In this document: positions 7,181 to 17,323 of the stretch, piece by piece
Layout of the letters: each line of letters opens with the position of its first letter
Position numbering within the stretch: the first letter of the stretch is position 1
Origin: Morococcus cerebrosus
GTDB taxonomy: Bacteria; Pseudomonadota; Gammaproteobacteria; Burkholderiales; Neisseriaceae
Length of the DNA stretch: 64,000 bases
Assembly (NCBI RefSeq): GCF_022749515.1
Contig: NZ_CP094242.1
Coordinates: 620,001-684,000, forward strand
Reading direction: 5' to 3'
Position numbers and translations under genes: made by a program
Notes under the pieces: model-generated
Database searches by the model: none
What the model was told of the DNA's origin: nothing
What the model saw: the letters and a program-made list of their open reading frames with translations, nothing else

Positions 7181-9766
7181 TTAAACATTCACGGTCTCGG
7201 CTACTTCGTTGTAGCTGTCAATTTCGTTGAAGTTCATGTAGCGGTAGATTTGGTCGCCCTGTTCGTTGATGATGCCGATGTTGGCTTGGTATTCTTCAAC
7301 GGTCGGGATTTTACCCAGTTTGGAACAAATCGCCGCTAACTCTGCCGAGCCGAGGTAAACGAAGGTGTTTTTACCCAAGCGGTTCGGGAAGTTGCGGGTG
7401 GAAGTGGACATGACAGTTGCGCCTTCGTGTACTTGGGCTTGGTTACCCATACACAATGAGCAGCCCGGCATTTCCATACGCGCGCCGGCGCGGCCGAGTA
7501 CGCCATAGTGGCCTTCGTCGGACAACTCTTTCGCGTCCATTTTGGTCGGCGGCGCTACCCACAGGCGTACGGGAATATCGCTCTTGCCTTCCAAGAGTTT
7601 GGAAGCGGCACGGAAGTGACCGATGTTGGTCATGCACGAACCGATGAACACTTCGTCGATTTTGGTGCCGGAGCGTTCAGACATGAAGCACACGTCGTCC
7701 GGGTCGTTCGGACAGGCGATAATCGGCTCTTTAATGTCGTCCATGTTGATTTCAATCACGGCGGCGTATTCGGCATCTTTATCCGCTTCGAGCAGTTCCG
7801 GGTTCGCCAGCCATTTTTCCATGGCTTTGATGCGGCGTTCCAAAGTACGCGGGTCTTGATAGCCATCGGCAATCATGTTTTTCATCAACACGACGTTGGA
7901 TTTCATGTACTCGATAATCGGCTCTTTATTGAGCTTCACGGTACAGCCGGCGGCGGAACGTTCGGCGGAGGCGTCGGTCAATTCAAAGGCTTGCTCTACT
8001 TTCAAATCAGGCAGGCCTTCGATTTCGAGGATGCGGCCGGAGAAGATGTTTTTCTTACCGGCTTTAGCAACGGTCAGCAAACCTTGTTTAATCGCATAAA
8101 GCGGAATGGCGTTCACCAAATCGCGCAAGGTTACGCCCGGTTGCAGCTTGCCGCTGAAGCGTACCAATACAGACTCAGGCATATCGAGCGGCATCACGCC
8201 GGTGGCTGCTGCGAAAGCAACCAAGCCGGAGCCTGCGGGGAAGGAAATACCGATAGGGAAACGGGTATGGCTGTCGCCGCCGGTACCGACGGTATCGGGC
8301 AACAGCAGGCGGTTGAGCCATGAGTGGATCACGCCGTCGCCCGGACGCAGAGATACGCCACCACGGGTAGAAATAAAGGCGGGCAGTTCTTTATGGGTTC
8401 TCACATCGACAGGTTTGGGATAAGCCGCGGTGTGACAGAAAGACTGCATCACCATATCGGCGGAGAAGCCCAAACAAGCCAAGTCTTTCAACTCGTCGCG
8501 GGTCATCGGCCCGGTGGTGTCTTGCGAGCCGACCGTAGTCATGCGTGGTTCGCAGTAAGTACCCGGGCGCACACCTTGCCCTTCGGGCAGACCGCAGGCG
8601 CGACCGACCATTTTTTGTGCCAACGTGAAACCGGCTTTGCTTTCGGCAGGTGCTTGAGGTAGGCGGAATTCGGTGGAAGCAGGCAGTTTCAAGGCTTCGC
8701 GCGCTTTGGCGGTCAGACCGCGACCGATAATCAGGTTGATACGGCCGCCGGCTTGCACTTCGTCCAGCAATACTTGTGATTTCAGGCTGAACTCGGCAAC
8801 GGTTTCGCCGTTTTTCACGATTTTGCCTTCGTAAGGCAGAATATCGACGACATCGCCCATTTTCAGCGCGGAAACATCGACTTCAATCGGCAGTGCACCG
8901 GAGTCTTCTTGAGTATTGAAGAAAATCGGTGCAATTTTGCCGCCCAAGCAGACGCCTCCGAAGCGTTTGTTCGGTACGAACGGGATGTCTTCGCCGGTAT
9001 GCCAAATCACGGAGTTGGTCGCGGATTTACGAGAAGAACCGGTACCGACCACGTCGCCGACGTAGGCAACGGGATGACCTTTGGCTTTAAGTTCTTCCAA
9101 CAATTTAATCGGACCGACTTCGCCCGGTTTATCGGGATTGATGCCATCGCGCGGGTTTTTCAGCATGGCCAGCGCGTGCAGCGGAATATCGGGACGGCTC
9201 CATGCATCAGGAGCGGGAGAGAGGTCGTCTGTATTGGTTTCGCCGTCAACTTTGAAGACGGTTACGGTGATTTTTTCGGGAACTTTGGCGCGTGAAGTAA
9301 ACCATTCGGCATCTGCCCAAGATTGCAAAACTTCCTGCGCGTATTTGTTGCCTTTCTCGGCTTTTTCCTGAACGTCGTGGAAAGAATCGAACATCAGAAG
9401 CGTATGTTTCAAGCCTTTAGCAGCGATTGGCGCGAGTTTGTCGTCGTCCAAGAGTTCGATTAAGGCGTGAATGTTGTAACCGCCGAGCATCGTACCTAAG
9501 AGTTCGGTAGCATATTCGGGGGAAACCAGTGGGCTGGATGCGCTGCCTTCGGCAACGGCAGCCAGGAATGAGGCTTTGACTTTGGCGGCATCGTCCACAC
9601 CAGGCGGAACACGGTGGGCAAGCAGTTCGACCAAGAATTCGCCTTCGCCTGCGGGCGGGTTTTTCAGCAGCTCAACCAAATCGGCGGTTTGCTGCGCGTT
9701 CAAAGGGAGGGGTGGGATACCGAGGGCGGCGCGCTCGGCGGCGGCTTTGCGATAGGCTTCTAACAT
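7181..9766 (-). CDS. acnB: Aconitate hydratase B
   Basis: AcnB interconverts citrate and isocitrate through cis-aconitate in the TCA cycle. It also acts on 2-methyl-cis-aconitate in some bacteria. The 861 residues match the E. coli length (865). The start [16 protein letters not shown] at 9766 was chosen over an upstream in-frame ATG because it matches the family N-terminus and has GGAAC upstream. The [4Fe-4S] ligands are seen in IGSCMTN and GCSLCMGN. An IS1106-like element begins 6 bp after the TAA, so the native terminator has been displaced. Two perfect palindromes lie just upstream of the start. Confidence 0.97.
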   Translation of the reverse strand: MLEAYRKAAAERAALGIPPLPLNAQQTADLVELLKNPPAGEGEFLVELLAHRVPPGVDDAAKVKASFLAAVAEGSASSPLVSPEYATELLGTMLGGYNIHALIELLDDDKLAPIAAKGLKHTLLMFDSFHDVQEKAEKGNKYAQEVLQSWADAEWFTSRAKVPEKITVTVFKVDGETNTDDLSPAPDAWSRPDIPLHALAMLKNPRDGINPDKPGEVGPIKLLEELKAKGHPVAYVGDVVGTGSSRKSATNSVIWHTGEDIPFVPNKRFGGVCLGGKIAPIFFNTQEDSGALPIEVDVSALKMGDVVDILPYEGKIVKNGETVAEFSLKSQVLLDEVQAGGRINLIIGRGLTAKAREALKLPASTEFRLPQAPAESKAGFTLAQKMVGRACGLPEGQGVRPGTYCEPRMTTVGSQDTTGPMTRDELKDLACLGFSADMVMQSFCHTAAYPKPVDVRTHKELPAFISTRGGVSLRPGDGVIHSWLNRLLLPDTVGTGGDSHTRFPIGISFPAGSGLVAFAAATGVMPLDMPESVLVRFSGKLQPGVTLRDLVNAIPLYAIKQGLLTVAKAGKKNIFSGRILEIEGLPDLKVEQAFELTDASAERSAAGCTVKLNKEPIIEYMKSNVVLMKNMIADGYQDPRTLERRIKAMEKWLANPELLEADKDAEYAAVIEINMDDIKEPIIACPNDPDDVCFMSERSGTKIDEVFIGSCMTNIGHFRAASKLLEGKSDIPVRLWVAPPTKMDAKELSDEGHYGVLGRAGARMEMPGCSLCMGNQAQVHEGATVMSTSTRNFPNRLGKNTFVYLGSAELAAICSKLGKIPTVEEYQANIGIINEQGDQIYRYMNFNEIDSYNEVAETVNV

Positions 9767-9802
9767 CTCTTTGTTCCTTTTTTCTGTTTTTTCTTCTGAC
9801 CG

Positions 9803-9841
9803 TTGCAAATGATTTGCAATCAAAGAATTGTAAACAATTCT
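9803..9841 (-). promoter_or_regulatory. Two adjacent palindromes upstream of acnB
   Basis: TTGCAAATGATTTGCAA (9803-9819) has 7-bp arms with a 3-base centre. AGAATTGTAAACAATTCT (9824-9841) has 8-bp arms with a 2-base centre. Both are perfect and lie 37-75 bp before the acnB start codon, where operators are common. The regulator is unknown. Confidence 0.5.
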
Positions 9842-9935
9842 TTTGGGTATCATAGACCAGTTTGGCAAAAATTGGAATATTTATGTTATCGGATGTAATA
9901 GATGTTTGCTATTGAAACGAATTATCTTGAAAAAA

Positions 9936-9977
9936 CAAAAAGGTCGTCTGAAAACAGGGTTTCAGACGACCTTTTAT
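9936..9977 (-). terminator. DUS-pair terminator of clpX
   Basis: AGGTCGTCTGAAA and its complement pair over a 6-base loop (9941-9972). In the clpX direction the stem is followed by a T-rich stretch, so it should end clpX transcription. Confidence 0.85.
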
Positions 9978-10005
9978 ATTTTATCGGTATGATCGATTCG
10001 TTCTT

Positions 10006-11274
10006 TTACCGAGCGTTTGCCTGATATTCGCTCCCGTCTTCGCGCAGAAGCTTGGGTTGTTTGCCTTTCTCAATCACGTCTTTATCGATGACAACTTTGG
10101 TTACGCCTTTCAAATCAGGCAGTTGATACATGGTATCCAACAGGCAGCGTTCAACAATGGAGCGCAGGCCGCGCGCGCCGGTTTTACGTTCCATTGCCTG
10201 ACGGGCGATGCTGCGCAGGGCTTCTTCTTCAAATTCCAATTCAACATTTTCCATGCCGAACAGGGTTTGATATTGTTTCACCAAAGCATTTTTCGGCTCG
10301 GTCAGGATGTTGACCAATGCGTCTTCGTCCAATTCCGCCAACGTGGCGATGACGGGCAGACGACCGATTAACTCGGGAATCAGACCGAATTTAATCAAGT
10401 CTTCAGGCTCAACGATTTCAAACAACCCGGTAATGTCGGCATTTTCGTCCTTGCTGTGAACGGACGCACCGAAACCGATACCGCCTTTTTCAGTACGCTG
10501 ACGAATCACTTTTTCCAAGCCCGCAAACGCGCCGCCGCAGATAAACAGGATATTGGTCGTATCAACGTTGATAAATTCCTGATTCGGATGTTTGCGGCCG
10601 CCTTGGGGCGGAACGCTGGCAACCGTACCTTCAATCAGTTTCAGCAAGGCTTGTTGCACGCCTTCGCCGGATACGTCGCGGGTAATCGACGGGTTGTCGC
10701 TTTTACGCGAGATTTTGTCGATTTCGTCGATATAAACGATGCCGCGCTGGGCTTTTTCGACATCAAAATCGCATTTGCCCAAAAGCTTGGTAATGATTTG
10801 TTCGACGTCTTCACCGACATAACCCGCTTCAGTCAGCGTGGTCGCGTCCGCCATGACGAACGGTACGTCCAGTTTGCGCGCTAAAGACTGAGCCAACAGC
10901 GTTTTACCCGAACCGGTCGGACCGATAAGCAGGATGTTGGATTTCGACAATTCGACGTTGCCGTTGGCTTTGGGATGGCGCAGGCGTTTGTAATGGTTGT
11001 ACACCGACACCGCCAAGGCTTTCTTGGCTTGTTCCTGACCGATAACGTGATCGTTGAGGTTGGCGACGATTTCGGCAGGCGTGGGCAGCTTGTTGTTCGG
11101 ATGGGACGCATCCGTTGCAGATTTGTCTGCGGAGAGGTCGTCTGAACTTTGCAGCATCACGCCGCAAGTTTCTACACATTCGTTACAGATAAAAGCGTTT
11201 TCGCCTTCAATCAGGTTTTTGACTTCATGCTCGGATTTTCCGCAAAACGAGCAGGAGCGTTTTTCTTCAGTCAT
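10006..11274 (-). CDS. clpX: ATP-dependent Clp protease ATP-binding subunit ClpX
   Basis: ClpX is an AAA+ unfoldase that feeds tagged proteins to the ClpP protease in the cytoplasm. The 422-residue protein has the N-terminal zinc-binding domain (C8, C11, C30, C33), a Walker A motif GPTGSGKT at 118-125, Walker B around VYIDEIDK and the ClpP-docking-type sequence in the second half. It stands alone here; clpP is not adjacent in this window. The coding sequence contains a DUS (11135-11146) that encodes SSDDL in the non-conserved linker after the zinc domain. ATG at 11274 gives the expected N-terminus. Confidence 0.98.
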   Translation of the reverse strand: MTEEKRSCSFCGKSEHEVKNLIEGENAFICNECVETCGVMLQSSDDLSADKSATDASHPNNKLPTPAEIVANLNDHVIGQEQAKKALAVSVYNHYKRLRHPKANGNVELSKSNILLIGPTGSGKTLLAQSLARKLDVPFVMADATTLTEAGYVGEDVEQIITKLLGKCDFDVEKAQRGIVYIDEIDKISRKSDNPSITRDVSGEGVQQALLKLIEGTVASVPPQGGRKHPNQEFINVDTTNILFICGGAFAGLEKVIRQRTEKGGIGFGASVHSKDENADITGLFEIVEPEDLIKFGLIPELIGRLPVIATLAELDEDALVNILTEPKNALVKQYQTLFGMENVELEFEEEALRSIARQAMERKTGARGLRSIVERCLLDTMYQLPDLKGVTKVVIDKDVIEKGKQPKLLREDGSEYQANAR

Positions 11275-11594
11275 AATTTATCTTCTGTTTTCAAGCAATA
11301 TCGGCAAACCGTCATCCGAATGCTGCGGGAACGGTTTTCGGCAAAGTCGGTAAGTATAATCAGTATCTTAAGGTTTATCAAATACCGTATGGCAAGCTGT
11401 TGGGCGTAAGGTTTTCAGACGACCCTCCGACGCATGGCAACACGCCACAATTTCCCATCCTTAAGATTGTTTCCAATTTGGGAAAAAGATGCAAACAAAC
11501 GCAAAAAAGCCATATTAAACTTTACATTTTGTTGTATTTTAAGCAAAATATCCCCTTTAATAATTCAATTGTCTTAAATTCTACTGGTTGAAGT
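11275..11594. other. Intergenic region between clpX and pbpG
   Basis: This 320-base AT-rich gap holds the divergent promoters for clpX and the downstream peptidase gene, plus one inverted DUS near 11415-11426. I see no small gene, RNA or repeat that I can support in it. Confidence 0.6.
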
Positions 11595-12536
11595 ATGTCG
11601 GTTATGAAATTTTATAAAACCCTGAGTGCAGCCTGTTTGGGTATGGCGTTGACTGTCGCCGCCGCCCCTGCCGCTGCAGACGATATGGACGTTTTGGGTC
11701 AATTTTTGGAACAAAATTTTCCAACCCAAAATGACCCGATGGAAGCTTTCGCATTAAGCCACGCACAAAAAATCGAGGCTCAGGCGATGATGGCGGGGCC
11801 GCTTTTGACATCGCAGGCTGCTTTGATTTTCAACAACAAAACAGGTGAAATCCTGTATCAGAAAAACGCAGATCGCGTGATGCCGATTGCGTCCATTTCC
11901 AAACTGATGAGCGCAATGGTCGTTTTGGACGCACGGTTGGATATGAACGAGCCCATTACCATTACTGCCGATGAAATCGACCGCTTGAAGGGTACAGGCA
12001 GCCGCCTTGCAGTCGGCACAACACTGACGCGCGGCGAATTGCTGCACCTGAGCCTGATGAGCAGCGAAAACCGCGCAACCCACGCGCTGGGCCGCACCTA
12101 TCCGGGCGGTATGTCGGCGTTTGTTGCTGCCATGAATGCCAAAGCGCAAAGTCTTGGCATGTATAGCAGCCGTTTCTACGAACCTACCGGCCTAAATTTC
12201 CAAAACGTATCAACCGCCAACGATTTGAACCGTATGGTCGCCGCGGCAAGCAAATATCCGCTTATCCGCAAAAACTCGACCTCCAACTACGGCTCGGTTT
12301 GGACGGCAAACGGCCGCCAAAACTATAAAAACTCCAACGCCCTCGTCCGCGAAGGCAGCTGGAACATCGAGCTTCAGAAAACCGGTTATATCCGCGAAGC
12401 AGGACGCTCGATGGTGGTTAAGGCAAATGTTCAAAACCAACCGATTACCATCGTATTGCTGAACTCGCCAACCTCGACAACCCGCGTAAACGACGCGCGT
12501 AAGATCGAATCGTGGATGTTGCAGCGCCGCTCTTGA
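11595..12536 (+). CDS. pbpG: D-alanyl-D-alanine endopeptidase (PBP4 / PbpG type)
   Basis: A periplasmic penicillin-binding protein of the low-molecular-mass S11 class that trims peptidoglycan cross-links. A signal peptide covers roughly residues 1-28 (ending AAPAAADD). The three active-site motifs are in order: SISK at 100-103, SEN at 157-159 and KTG at 262-264. Length 313 matches neisserial PBP4. Starts at 11595 and 11604 are both possible; GAAG lies just before the first. It ends at a strong hairpin terminator. Neisserial PBP4 is a known beta-lactam target but not the main resistance determinant. Confidence 0.9.
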   Translation: MSVMKFYKTLSAACLGMALTVAAAPAAADDMDVLGQFLEQNFPTQNDPMEAFALSHAQKIEAQAMMAGPLLTSQAALIFNNKTGEILYQKNADRVMPIASISKLMSAMVVLDARLDMNEPITITADEIDRLKGTGSRLAVGTTLTRGELLHLSLMSSENRATHALGRTYPGGMSAFVAAMNAKAQSLGMYSSRFYEPTGLNFQNVSTANDLNRMVAAASKYPLIRKNSTSNYGSVWTANGRQNYKNSNALVREGSWNIELQKTGYIREAGRSMVVKANVQNQPITIVLLNSPTSTTRVNDARKIESWMLQRRS

Positions 12537-12546
12537 AATATTTGTT

Positions 12547-12578
12547 ATGCCGTCTGAAAATCAGGCGGCATTTTATTT
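12547..12578 (+). terminator. Terminator of pbpG built on an AT-type DUS
   Basis: ATGCCGTCTGA pairs with TCAGGCGGCAT over a short AAA loop and is followed by T-rich sequence. Positions 12547-12558 read ATGCCGTCTGAA, the meningococcal DUS dialect, which is rare in this window. Confidence 0.85.
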
Positions 12579-12659
12579 TACGGTCAAGTGGGTGAAAACG
12601 GAAGGCGTTTTGTACGGTTTTGATTTCAATCTTTTGTCAGGCATCAAGGAATTTTTGAA

Positions 12660-13445
12660 ATGAATAAAATCAATAAAATGAATAAAATCAGTAAAAAGTA
12701 CGGATTATGGTTCGGGGTTGCGGCGTTGGCGGGCTGTACTTCCGTCGCCGATATGGTGGGATACGATACGGCTGCTTTGAATGAGGGAGCCGAGCGAAAC
12801 TATACGCAGGTTGTACAAAAAGCGCGCAGCCAGAATGCGCTGGATGTCAGCTCTCCGACGGCGCAGCGTGTTCATCGGGTGTTTTCCCGACTGGTTCCGT
12901 ATGCCAACCGCGCCAACCGTACCGGCATACCTTTTAATTGGCAGATGAATGTTATCCGCAGCAACGAGTTGAATGCTTGGGCGATGCCGGGCGGAAAAAT
13001 GGCGGTATATACCGGCATGGTCGAACGTTTGCAACTGACGGATGATGAAATCGCCGCAGTCATCGGGCATGAAATGACGCATGCGCTGCTCGAACACAGC
13101 AAAAAAGCCATCGGAGGTCAGGTATTGACCGGCTTGGGTGGTTCTATTTTGGCAGGTGCCGTCGGTTTGGACGGGAATTTGGTCGGCGTCGGAACAGATT
13201 TATTGGCAACCAAACCTTTTTCGCGTCATCAGGAAAGTGAGGCAGATGCGGGAGGCGTCCGCCTGATGGCTCAGGCAGGTTACAATCCGCAGGCGGCAAT
13301 CAGCGTATGGGAAAAAATGAATAGGGCGCAAGGCGGCAGTCAGGTTGCCGTCTTGTCAACCCATCCCGCCAACAATACCCGTATCGAAGCAATACGAAGG
13401 ATGTTGCCGGAAGTTATGCCCGTTTATCACCAAAACAAACGCTGA
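12660..13445 (+). CDS. M48 family metalloprotease, outer-membrane lipoprotein type (LoiP/YcaL-like)
   Basis: Zinc metalloprotease predicted to act at the periplasmic face of the outer membrane in envelope protein quality control. A lipoprotein signal ends at LAGC (C26). The zinc site is HEMTH at 137-141 with the third ligand in ESEADAGG about 60 residues later. Length 261 is usual for this M48C group. The N-terminus has a tandem coding repeat (MNKINKMNKISKK) with several possible ATGs; 12660 was chosen because AAGGA lies 9 bases upstream. The physiological substrate is not visible from sequence. Confidence 0.9.
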   Translation: MNKINKMNKISKKYGLWFGVAALAGCTSVADMVGYDTAALNEGAERNYTQVVQKARSQNALDVSSPTAQRVHRVFSRLVPYANRANRTGIPFNWQMNVIRSNELNAWAMPGGKMAVYTGMVERLQLTDDEIAAVIGHEMTHALLEHSKKAIGGQVLTGLGGSILAGAVGLDGNLVGVGTDLLATKPFSRHQESEADAGGVRLMAQAGYNPQAAISVWEKMNRAQGGSQVAVLSTHPANNTRIEAIRRMLPEVMPVYHQNKR

Positions 13446-13542
13446 TATTTTGTGTTGATGGATATTTTCAAACTGTTTTAGAGGTCGTCTGAAAACCGAG
13501 TATCCAATTAATAGAGATATTTGGATAGTAAAAGGAAAACAT

Positions 13543-13782
13543 GTGATTAAGCCGATTATTTTAAGCCTCGCGGCTGCAACTACTTTGGCAGCTTGCAATG
13601 TTCTTGAGAAAGAAAGTGTACCGATGACCGGTATGCCCAATCCGGCTTCAGAATTTTGTGTGAAGCAGGGCGGTAAGTTGGAAATCAAAAAAGACAAGGA
13701 TGGCGGAGAGTATGGAATGTGCCATCTGCCTGACGGTACCATTGTGGAAGAGTGGGCGTATTTCCGTCAACACAACAAATAA
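13543..13782 (+). CDS. DUF333 small lipoprotein
   Basis: A 79-residue protein. The lipobox LAAC lies at about residue 18 after a short signal peptide. The remainder is a DUF333 domain (NPASEFCVKQGGKLEI, GEYGMCHLPDGTIVEEWAYFR) with two conserved cysteines. The start is GTG at 13543 with AAGGA six bases upstream; no ATG fits. DUF333 proteins are sometimes annotated as hemolysin-like, which has little experimental support. The gene is followed by a DUS hairpin terminator. Function unknown; an envelope role is inferred only from the lipoprotein signal. Confidence 0.82.
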   Translation: MIKPIILSLAAATTLAACNVLEKESVPMTGMPNPASEFCVKQGGKLEIKKDKDGGEYGMCHLPDGTIVEEWAYFRQHNK

Positions 13783-13793
13783 GCAGCAAGAGT

Positions 13794-13833
13794 TAAAAAG
13801 GTCGTCTGAAACATATGTTCAGACGACCTTTTT
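13794..13833 (+). terminator. DUS-pair terminator of the DUF333 gene
   Basis: AGGTCGTCTGAA and TTCAGACGACCT form a 12-bp stem over ACATATG, followed by TTTTTAT. Confidence 0.88.
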
Positions 13834-13885
13834 ATATGCGGAGATCTTTGCAATAAGATGAGTTGAGACCTTTGAGAATATATTG

Positions 13886-13920
13886 AAAAAGCCGGCAAAC
13901 ATTATGTTTGTCGGCTTTTT
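13886..13920. terminator. Bidirectional terminator before the tdfH stop
   Basis: AAAAAGCCGGCAAAC pairs with GTTTGTCGGCTTTTT. The A run and T run on the two sides allow termination in both directions between convergent genes. Confidence 0.85.
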
Positions 13921-13955
13921 AGTCAGCACAGTATTAAGAATGCTGATGGTTGGAT

Positions 13956-16718
13956 TTAGAACTTATAACTGATGGTAAAGAGCAAAGTCCTGCCACGCGC
14001 ATAGTTATTCAGAACGGAGCGTGTCGTGCCGCCATATTTGCCATTGCATAAACCGTTGGCATCACATTCGACTTCTTCGTCATCTAAACCGCCTTTTCTT
14101 TCAAATACGCTGAAATAGCGCTGAGTTGCGGCATCGTTTGCGGCATCCAAAGGATCGATATAGCGCTTATTGAACGCATTTTGAATGTCGAAACGAAGGA
14201 TAAGGTTTTTCTTCGGTTCGTAATTGGCATAGAAATCAAAAATCAGCGGCTGTCTGTTGATGCTTTCTGTTTTTTTGATCGCCCTTCTGCCCATTTGGTG
14301 TGAAGAGTAGGTGTTGGCACCGGTTGTACCGTCAACAAATTCTTCCTCAGTCGTTGCCCGTGTACTTTTGCCGTAATAGCGCATAATGCCGCCGATGGTC
14401 AATTTGTTGCCCAACCAGCGGGAACCCAATTCAAACCGCCCGTAATCTCGGGGCAAGCGGGAAATTTTGCTTAAGCCGTAACCTTGTTTGATTTGGTCTT
14501 CTTTAGAAGAATTACGGGGCGATTCGCTGGCATCGCTATAATTGGTCGGCTGGTTGGTTTTTTGATATGCGTAAGACAGGGTTGAAAAAAAGCGGCCGAA
14601 ATCATAGTTCATTTCCACTTCCAAACCATTTTTATGGACAGGTTTGGCATAGTTTCGATGCTGGATAGAGTATTGCAGGCCGGTACTGGTTACCCAGCTG
14701 GGTGCTTTATCCAAATCCCACCATTTGCCATAAACATTGTGAATATAGTTGTTTATCCTGCTGCGATAGGCGACCAGTTTGAAACCCAATACATCATCCG
14801 GCTTGAAAATCCCTTTTTTGAAGGTATTGAAGCCTATTTGGTAAGTATTGGCCTGTTCCGGCTTAAGGGCGGTATTGACGCCCGAGTCGCCGATTTGTGA
14901 AAAATACATTTCTTGAATATTTGGCATTCTATGCGTACGAGAATAGCTGATAAACGGCATAAAGTAGTCGTTGACATTGATGTTTAATGCCACCGAATGG
15001 TTTACCGCATGCTTTTTACCGGATTTGGTATAAACCGGTTCGTAAAGGTCGCAGCTTGGCGTGCAATGCTGTTTATAAATTTCAGAATCTTCTCCAAATG
15101 CTTTTTTAAAGTCTTCTTGGGTATTGAAGTAGTCGGTATATTCGCCTTTGTAGCGGTAGTTGACCATATTGGTACTGTAATTCAATTGATAAATGCCTTT
15201 TTTCAAGGAAGTATCAAAATAGAACGTATTGAATTTTTGCTGGCCTGAAGGTTGTAATATGGTTGATTTTTGGGGAAATATTCCTTTGTCTCCTTTGAAG
15301 CGGCCTAAAAAGCTGTACAGGCCGGCATCTTGATCGGGACCGTCGTAAAACAGGCTCAGCTCTTCCGGAAAGCGGTTTTTACTGTATTGGTTTTTAAAGA
15401 AATTGAAACCGACGGTGGCTTTTAAATCTGTTTTGTTGGGAAGGTTGAAAGAGAAGCGGTTGTTGATATCCAAAAGATTGGCTGTGTTTTTGGTTTCCAA
15501 ATAATCCAGCAGCCCCCATCCTGAAAAACGTGAGTTTTTCGGATATTTTTGTTTGCCCAGATTATGGGCGGCCAATACGTTTAAATCGACATAATCGCCA
15601 ATGTTTAAATTGTAATTGGCTTGGTAGTTGCGATTTTCTACTTTGCGGCTGCCGATACGGTTGTTCATGGTACGAAGCTGAAGATCCAGCTTGTTGTTGT
15701 CGTTTTCGTATTCCACTTTGACCAAATGACTGTTTGAGCGTTGTTGTAGGCTGCTAGGGTCGATAGGTGTCAGATCCCATTGCGGTGCCAAATTCTCTTT
15801 CCAGCTTCTTTCCAAATCATCGACATAATCTCTTTGCAAAACCTCAGGATCGTTATATTTTTTGGAGAAAGGGTAGTCCCAATAGCTTTTACCGACTGCG
15901 TTGCGCTTAGAAAAGTCGCGAACCCAACGATTTTGCCCTTGGTCGAATTTCAATAAGTTGCTTTCAAAATATTCTTGTTTTTTACGGTCCAAATATTCTT
16001 CGCCAAAATTGCCGATACGCTGACCGCCGCCGCCTACTTTATAGTTTTGCTCGACATTACGGTGGCTGTAACCATATAACGCGCCGAGGCGCGCACCGCT
16101 GTCAAACCATTTTTGTACCGCTCCGGTTGCCATAAAATTGCTTTTTGTGCTGTTTGTGCCGGTCAATCCTTTGGTTAAAAGGCCGAAGGTATGGTTTCCG
16201 TGTACCACATCGTCCACCCGTAAAGTACGGAAATTGGCTGTACCGGATAAGGTATTGATGCCATTGGCACCCGAGAAACTGCCTTTGGTTACATCCACAC
16301 CGGCAATAAAATTGGGATCCAGTGCCGTACCGAATTGCGAAGAGCTGCCGCTGCGTCCGGCATCGGCAGAAGTGGAATAGAAGGTTTGGGTTACGCCGTC
16401 AACCATCGTATTGACGCGTCCCAAACCGCTATCGCCACGAATATTGACCGCCAATACCCCCGATCCCTTGTCTTGTTGGGTGAAGACGCCGGGCATGCTC
16501 CGCACGATGGCATCGATGTTTTCGCTGGATTGATAAACGCGTTCACGCGAACTTTTGGCTTGGCCTTCGGTAAAAACTTTTTTCTCTTTGGTAATGTATT
16601 TGCCTTTGACTTGAATTTCATCAAGCTCTTGAGTTGAAACCTCGTCTTCTGCGTGTGCGATACTTGTTATAGCCAGTAAAGATAATGTCAGTAGGTTTAA
16701 TTTGAAATTCGGATTCAT
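13956..16718 (-). CDS. tdfH: TonB-dependent receptor TdfH (zinc / calprotectin receptor)
   Basis: A 920-residue outer-membrane TonB-dependent transporter. The signal peptide is about residues 1-23 ([18 protein letters not shown] to AHA). The plug domain follows ([20 protein letters not shown]) and the beta-barrel ends in the canonical terminal FTISYKF. Sequence is strongly similar along its length to gonococcal/meningococcal TdfH (CbpA), which binds human calprotectin and takes up its zinc. The start at 16718 (with GAGGT upstream) was preferred to an upstream in-frame ATG because it gives a proper signal peptide. A Zur-like and a Fur-like palindrome lie upstream, fitting metal repression. Confidence 0.9.
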   Translation of the reverse strand: MNPNFKLNLLTLSLLAITSIAHAEDEVSTQELDEIQVKGKYITKEKKVFTEGQAKSSRERVYQSSENIDAIVRSMPGVFTQQDKGSGVLAVNIRGDSGLGRVNTMVDGVTQTFYSTSADAGRSGSSSQFGTALDPNFIAGVDVTKGSFSGANGINTLSGTANFRTLRVDDVVHGNHTFGLLTKGLTGTNSTKSNFMATGAVQKWFDSGARLGALYGYSHRNVEQNYKVGGGGQRIGNFGEEYLDRKKQEYFESNLLKFDQGQNRWVRDFSKRNAVGKSYWDYPFSKKYNDPEVLQRDYVDDLERSWKENLAPQWDLTPIDPSSLQQRSNSHLVKVEYENDNNKLDLQLRTMNNRIGSRKVENRNYQANYNLNIGDYVDLNVLAAHNLGKQKYPKNSRFSGWGLLDYLETKNTANLLDINNRFSFNLPNKTDLKATVGFNFFKNQYSKNRFPEELSLFYDGPDQDAGLYSFLGRFKGDKGIFPQKSTILQPSGQQKFNTFYFDTSLKKGIYQLNYSTNMVNYRYKGEYTDYFNTQEDFKKAFGEDSEIYKQHCTPSCDLYEPVYTKSGKKHAVNHSVALNINVNDYFMPFISYSRTHRMPNIQEMYFSQIGDSGVNTALKPEQANTYQIGFNTFKKGIFKPDDVLGFKLVAYRSRINNYIHNVYGKWWDLDKAPSWVTSTGLQYSIQHRNYAKPVHKNGLEVEMNYDFGRFFSTLSYAYQKTNQPTNYSDASESPRNSSKEDQIKQGYGLSKISRLPRDYGRFELGSRWLGNKLTIGGIMRYYGKSTRATTEEEFVDGTTGANTYSSHQMGRRAIKKTESINRQPLIFDFYANYEPKKNLILRFDIQNAFNKRYIDPLDAANDAATQRYFSVFERKGGLDDEEVECDANGLCNGKYGGTTRSVLNNYARGRTLLFTISYKF

Positions 16719-16742
16719 AATAGTTACCTCAGAAACGAAGTC

Positions 16743-16757
16743 CATTACTTTATAACA
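16743..16757 (-). promoter_or_regulatory. Candidate Zur operator of tdfH
   Basis: CATTACTTTATAACA matches the neisserial Zur consensus TGTTATDNHATAACA at about 11 of 15 positions and lies 25 bp before the tdfH start. It is weaker than the site at 52338. Gonococcal tdfH is known to be zinc repressed. Confidence 0.4.
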
Positions 16758-16782
16758 TATTATTAAACTTTACAAATATTTT

Positions 16783-16801
16783 GATAATGAATTTCATTAA
16801 T
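16783..16801 (-). promoter_or_regulatory. Fur-box-like sequence upstream of tdfH
   Basis: GATAATGAATTTCATTAAT matches 14 of 19 bases of the classical Fur box GATAATGATAATCATTATC. It lies 65 bp before the start codon. AT-rich context makes chance matches possible. Confidence 0.35.
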
Positions 16802-17056
16802 TAAAAAATAAAGCGAATTTTTGTTTTAGGAGATAACCCAAACACATATGCTGAATATGGTTGAAAAGATAAAGCGGGTCTGAATTTGAATTCGATTAGC
16901 CGGGAAGAGGGAGCATTCAATTGGATTTAAACAGACGGAAGAAGAAAATTTGATTGCAATATGTGAATTGGGCCGTCGGGTTAAAATGAAACCGGCAAAA
17001 AACGTGAAATGCAAAATATAAAGTCAATATAGAAAGGTTTGAATTCAGTTGAAGCA

Positions 17057-17152
17057 AAGACCGATCTTTGCAAAATTCTTCTTTCCCTGACAGCCGAAAC
17101 CCAAACACGGGTTTTCGGTTGCTGGGGAAAAGGGATTTTTTGCAAAGGTTTC
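17057..17152. repeat. Short MITE-like relic of the IS1106-like element ends
   Basis: About 95 bp bounded by CTTTGCAAAA and TGCAAAGG in inverted orientation. The inside (cagccgaaacccaaacac, then ggttttcgg) is nearly the same as the left end of the IS element at 3201-3270. No transposase is present, so it looks like a deletion derivative that could be moved in trans. Confidence 0.6.
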
Positions 17153-17264
17153 GGTTGTATTTCGGCAACTGTTTTTGAAACATTTGCCCTTTCGAATTTC
17201 CAATGGATTCCAGTTTGGTGAATGACGGCGGAAGTGAGGGTTTTAAAAACAGGTTTACCGGGGA

Positions 17265-17277
17265 AGAGGTCGTCTGA
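17265..17277 (+). other. DNA uptake sequence, single copy
   Basis: GAGGTCGTCTGAA occurs alone 47 bases beyond the recC stop. The rest of 16802-17323 shows only the MITE-like relic and no gene. Confidence 0.8.
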
Positions 17278-17323
17278 AATGATGAATTCACGTTTTCAAA
17301 CGAACTCTTCCGACTTGCGGCTT

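Noticed and set aside
13861..13877. TTGAGACCTTTGAGAAT resembling an IS1106 inverted repeat
   Set aside because: The match stops after GAGACCTTTG and there is no partner end or IS interior nearby.
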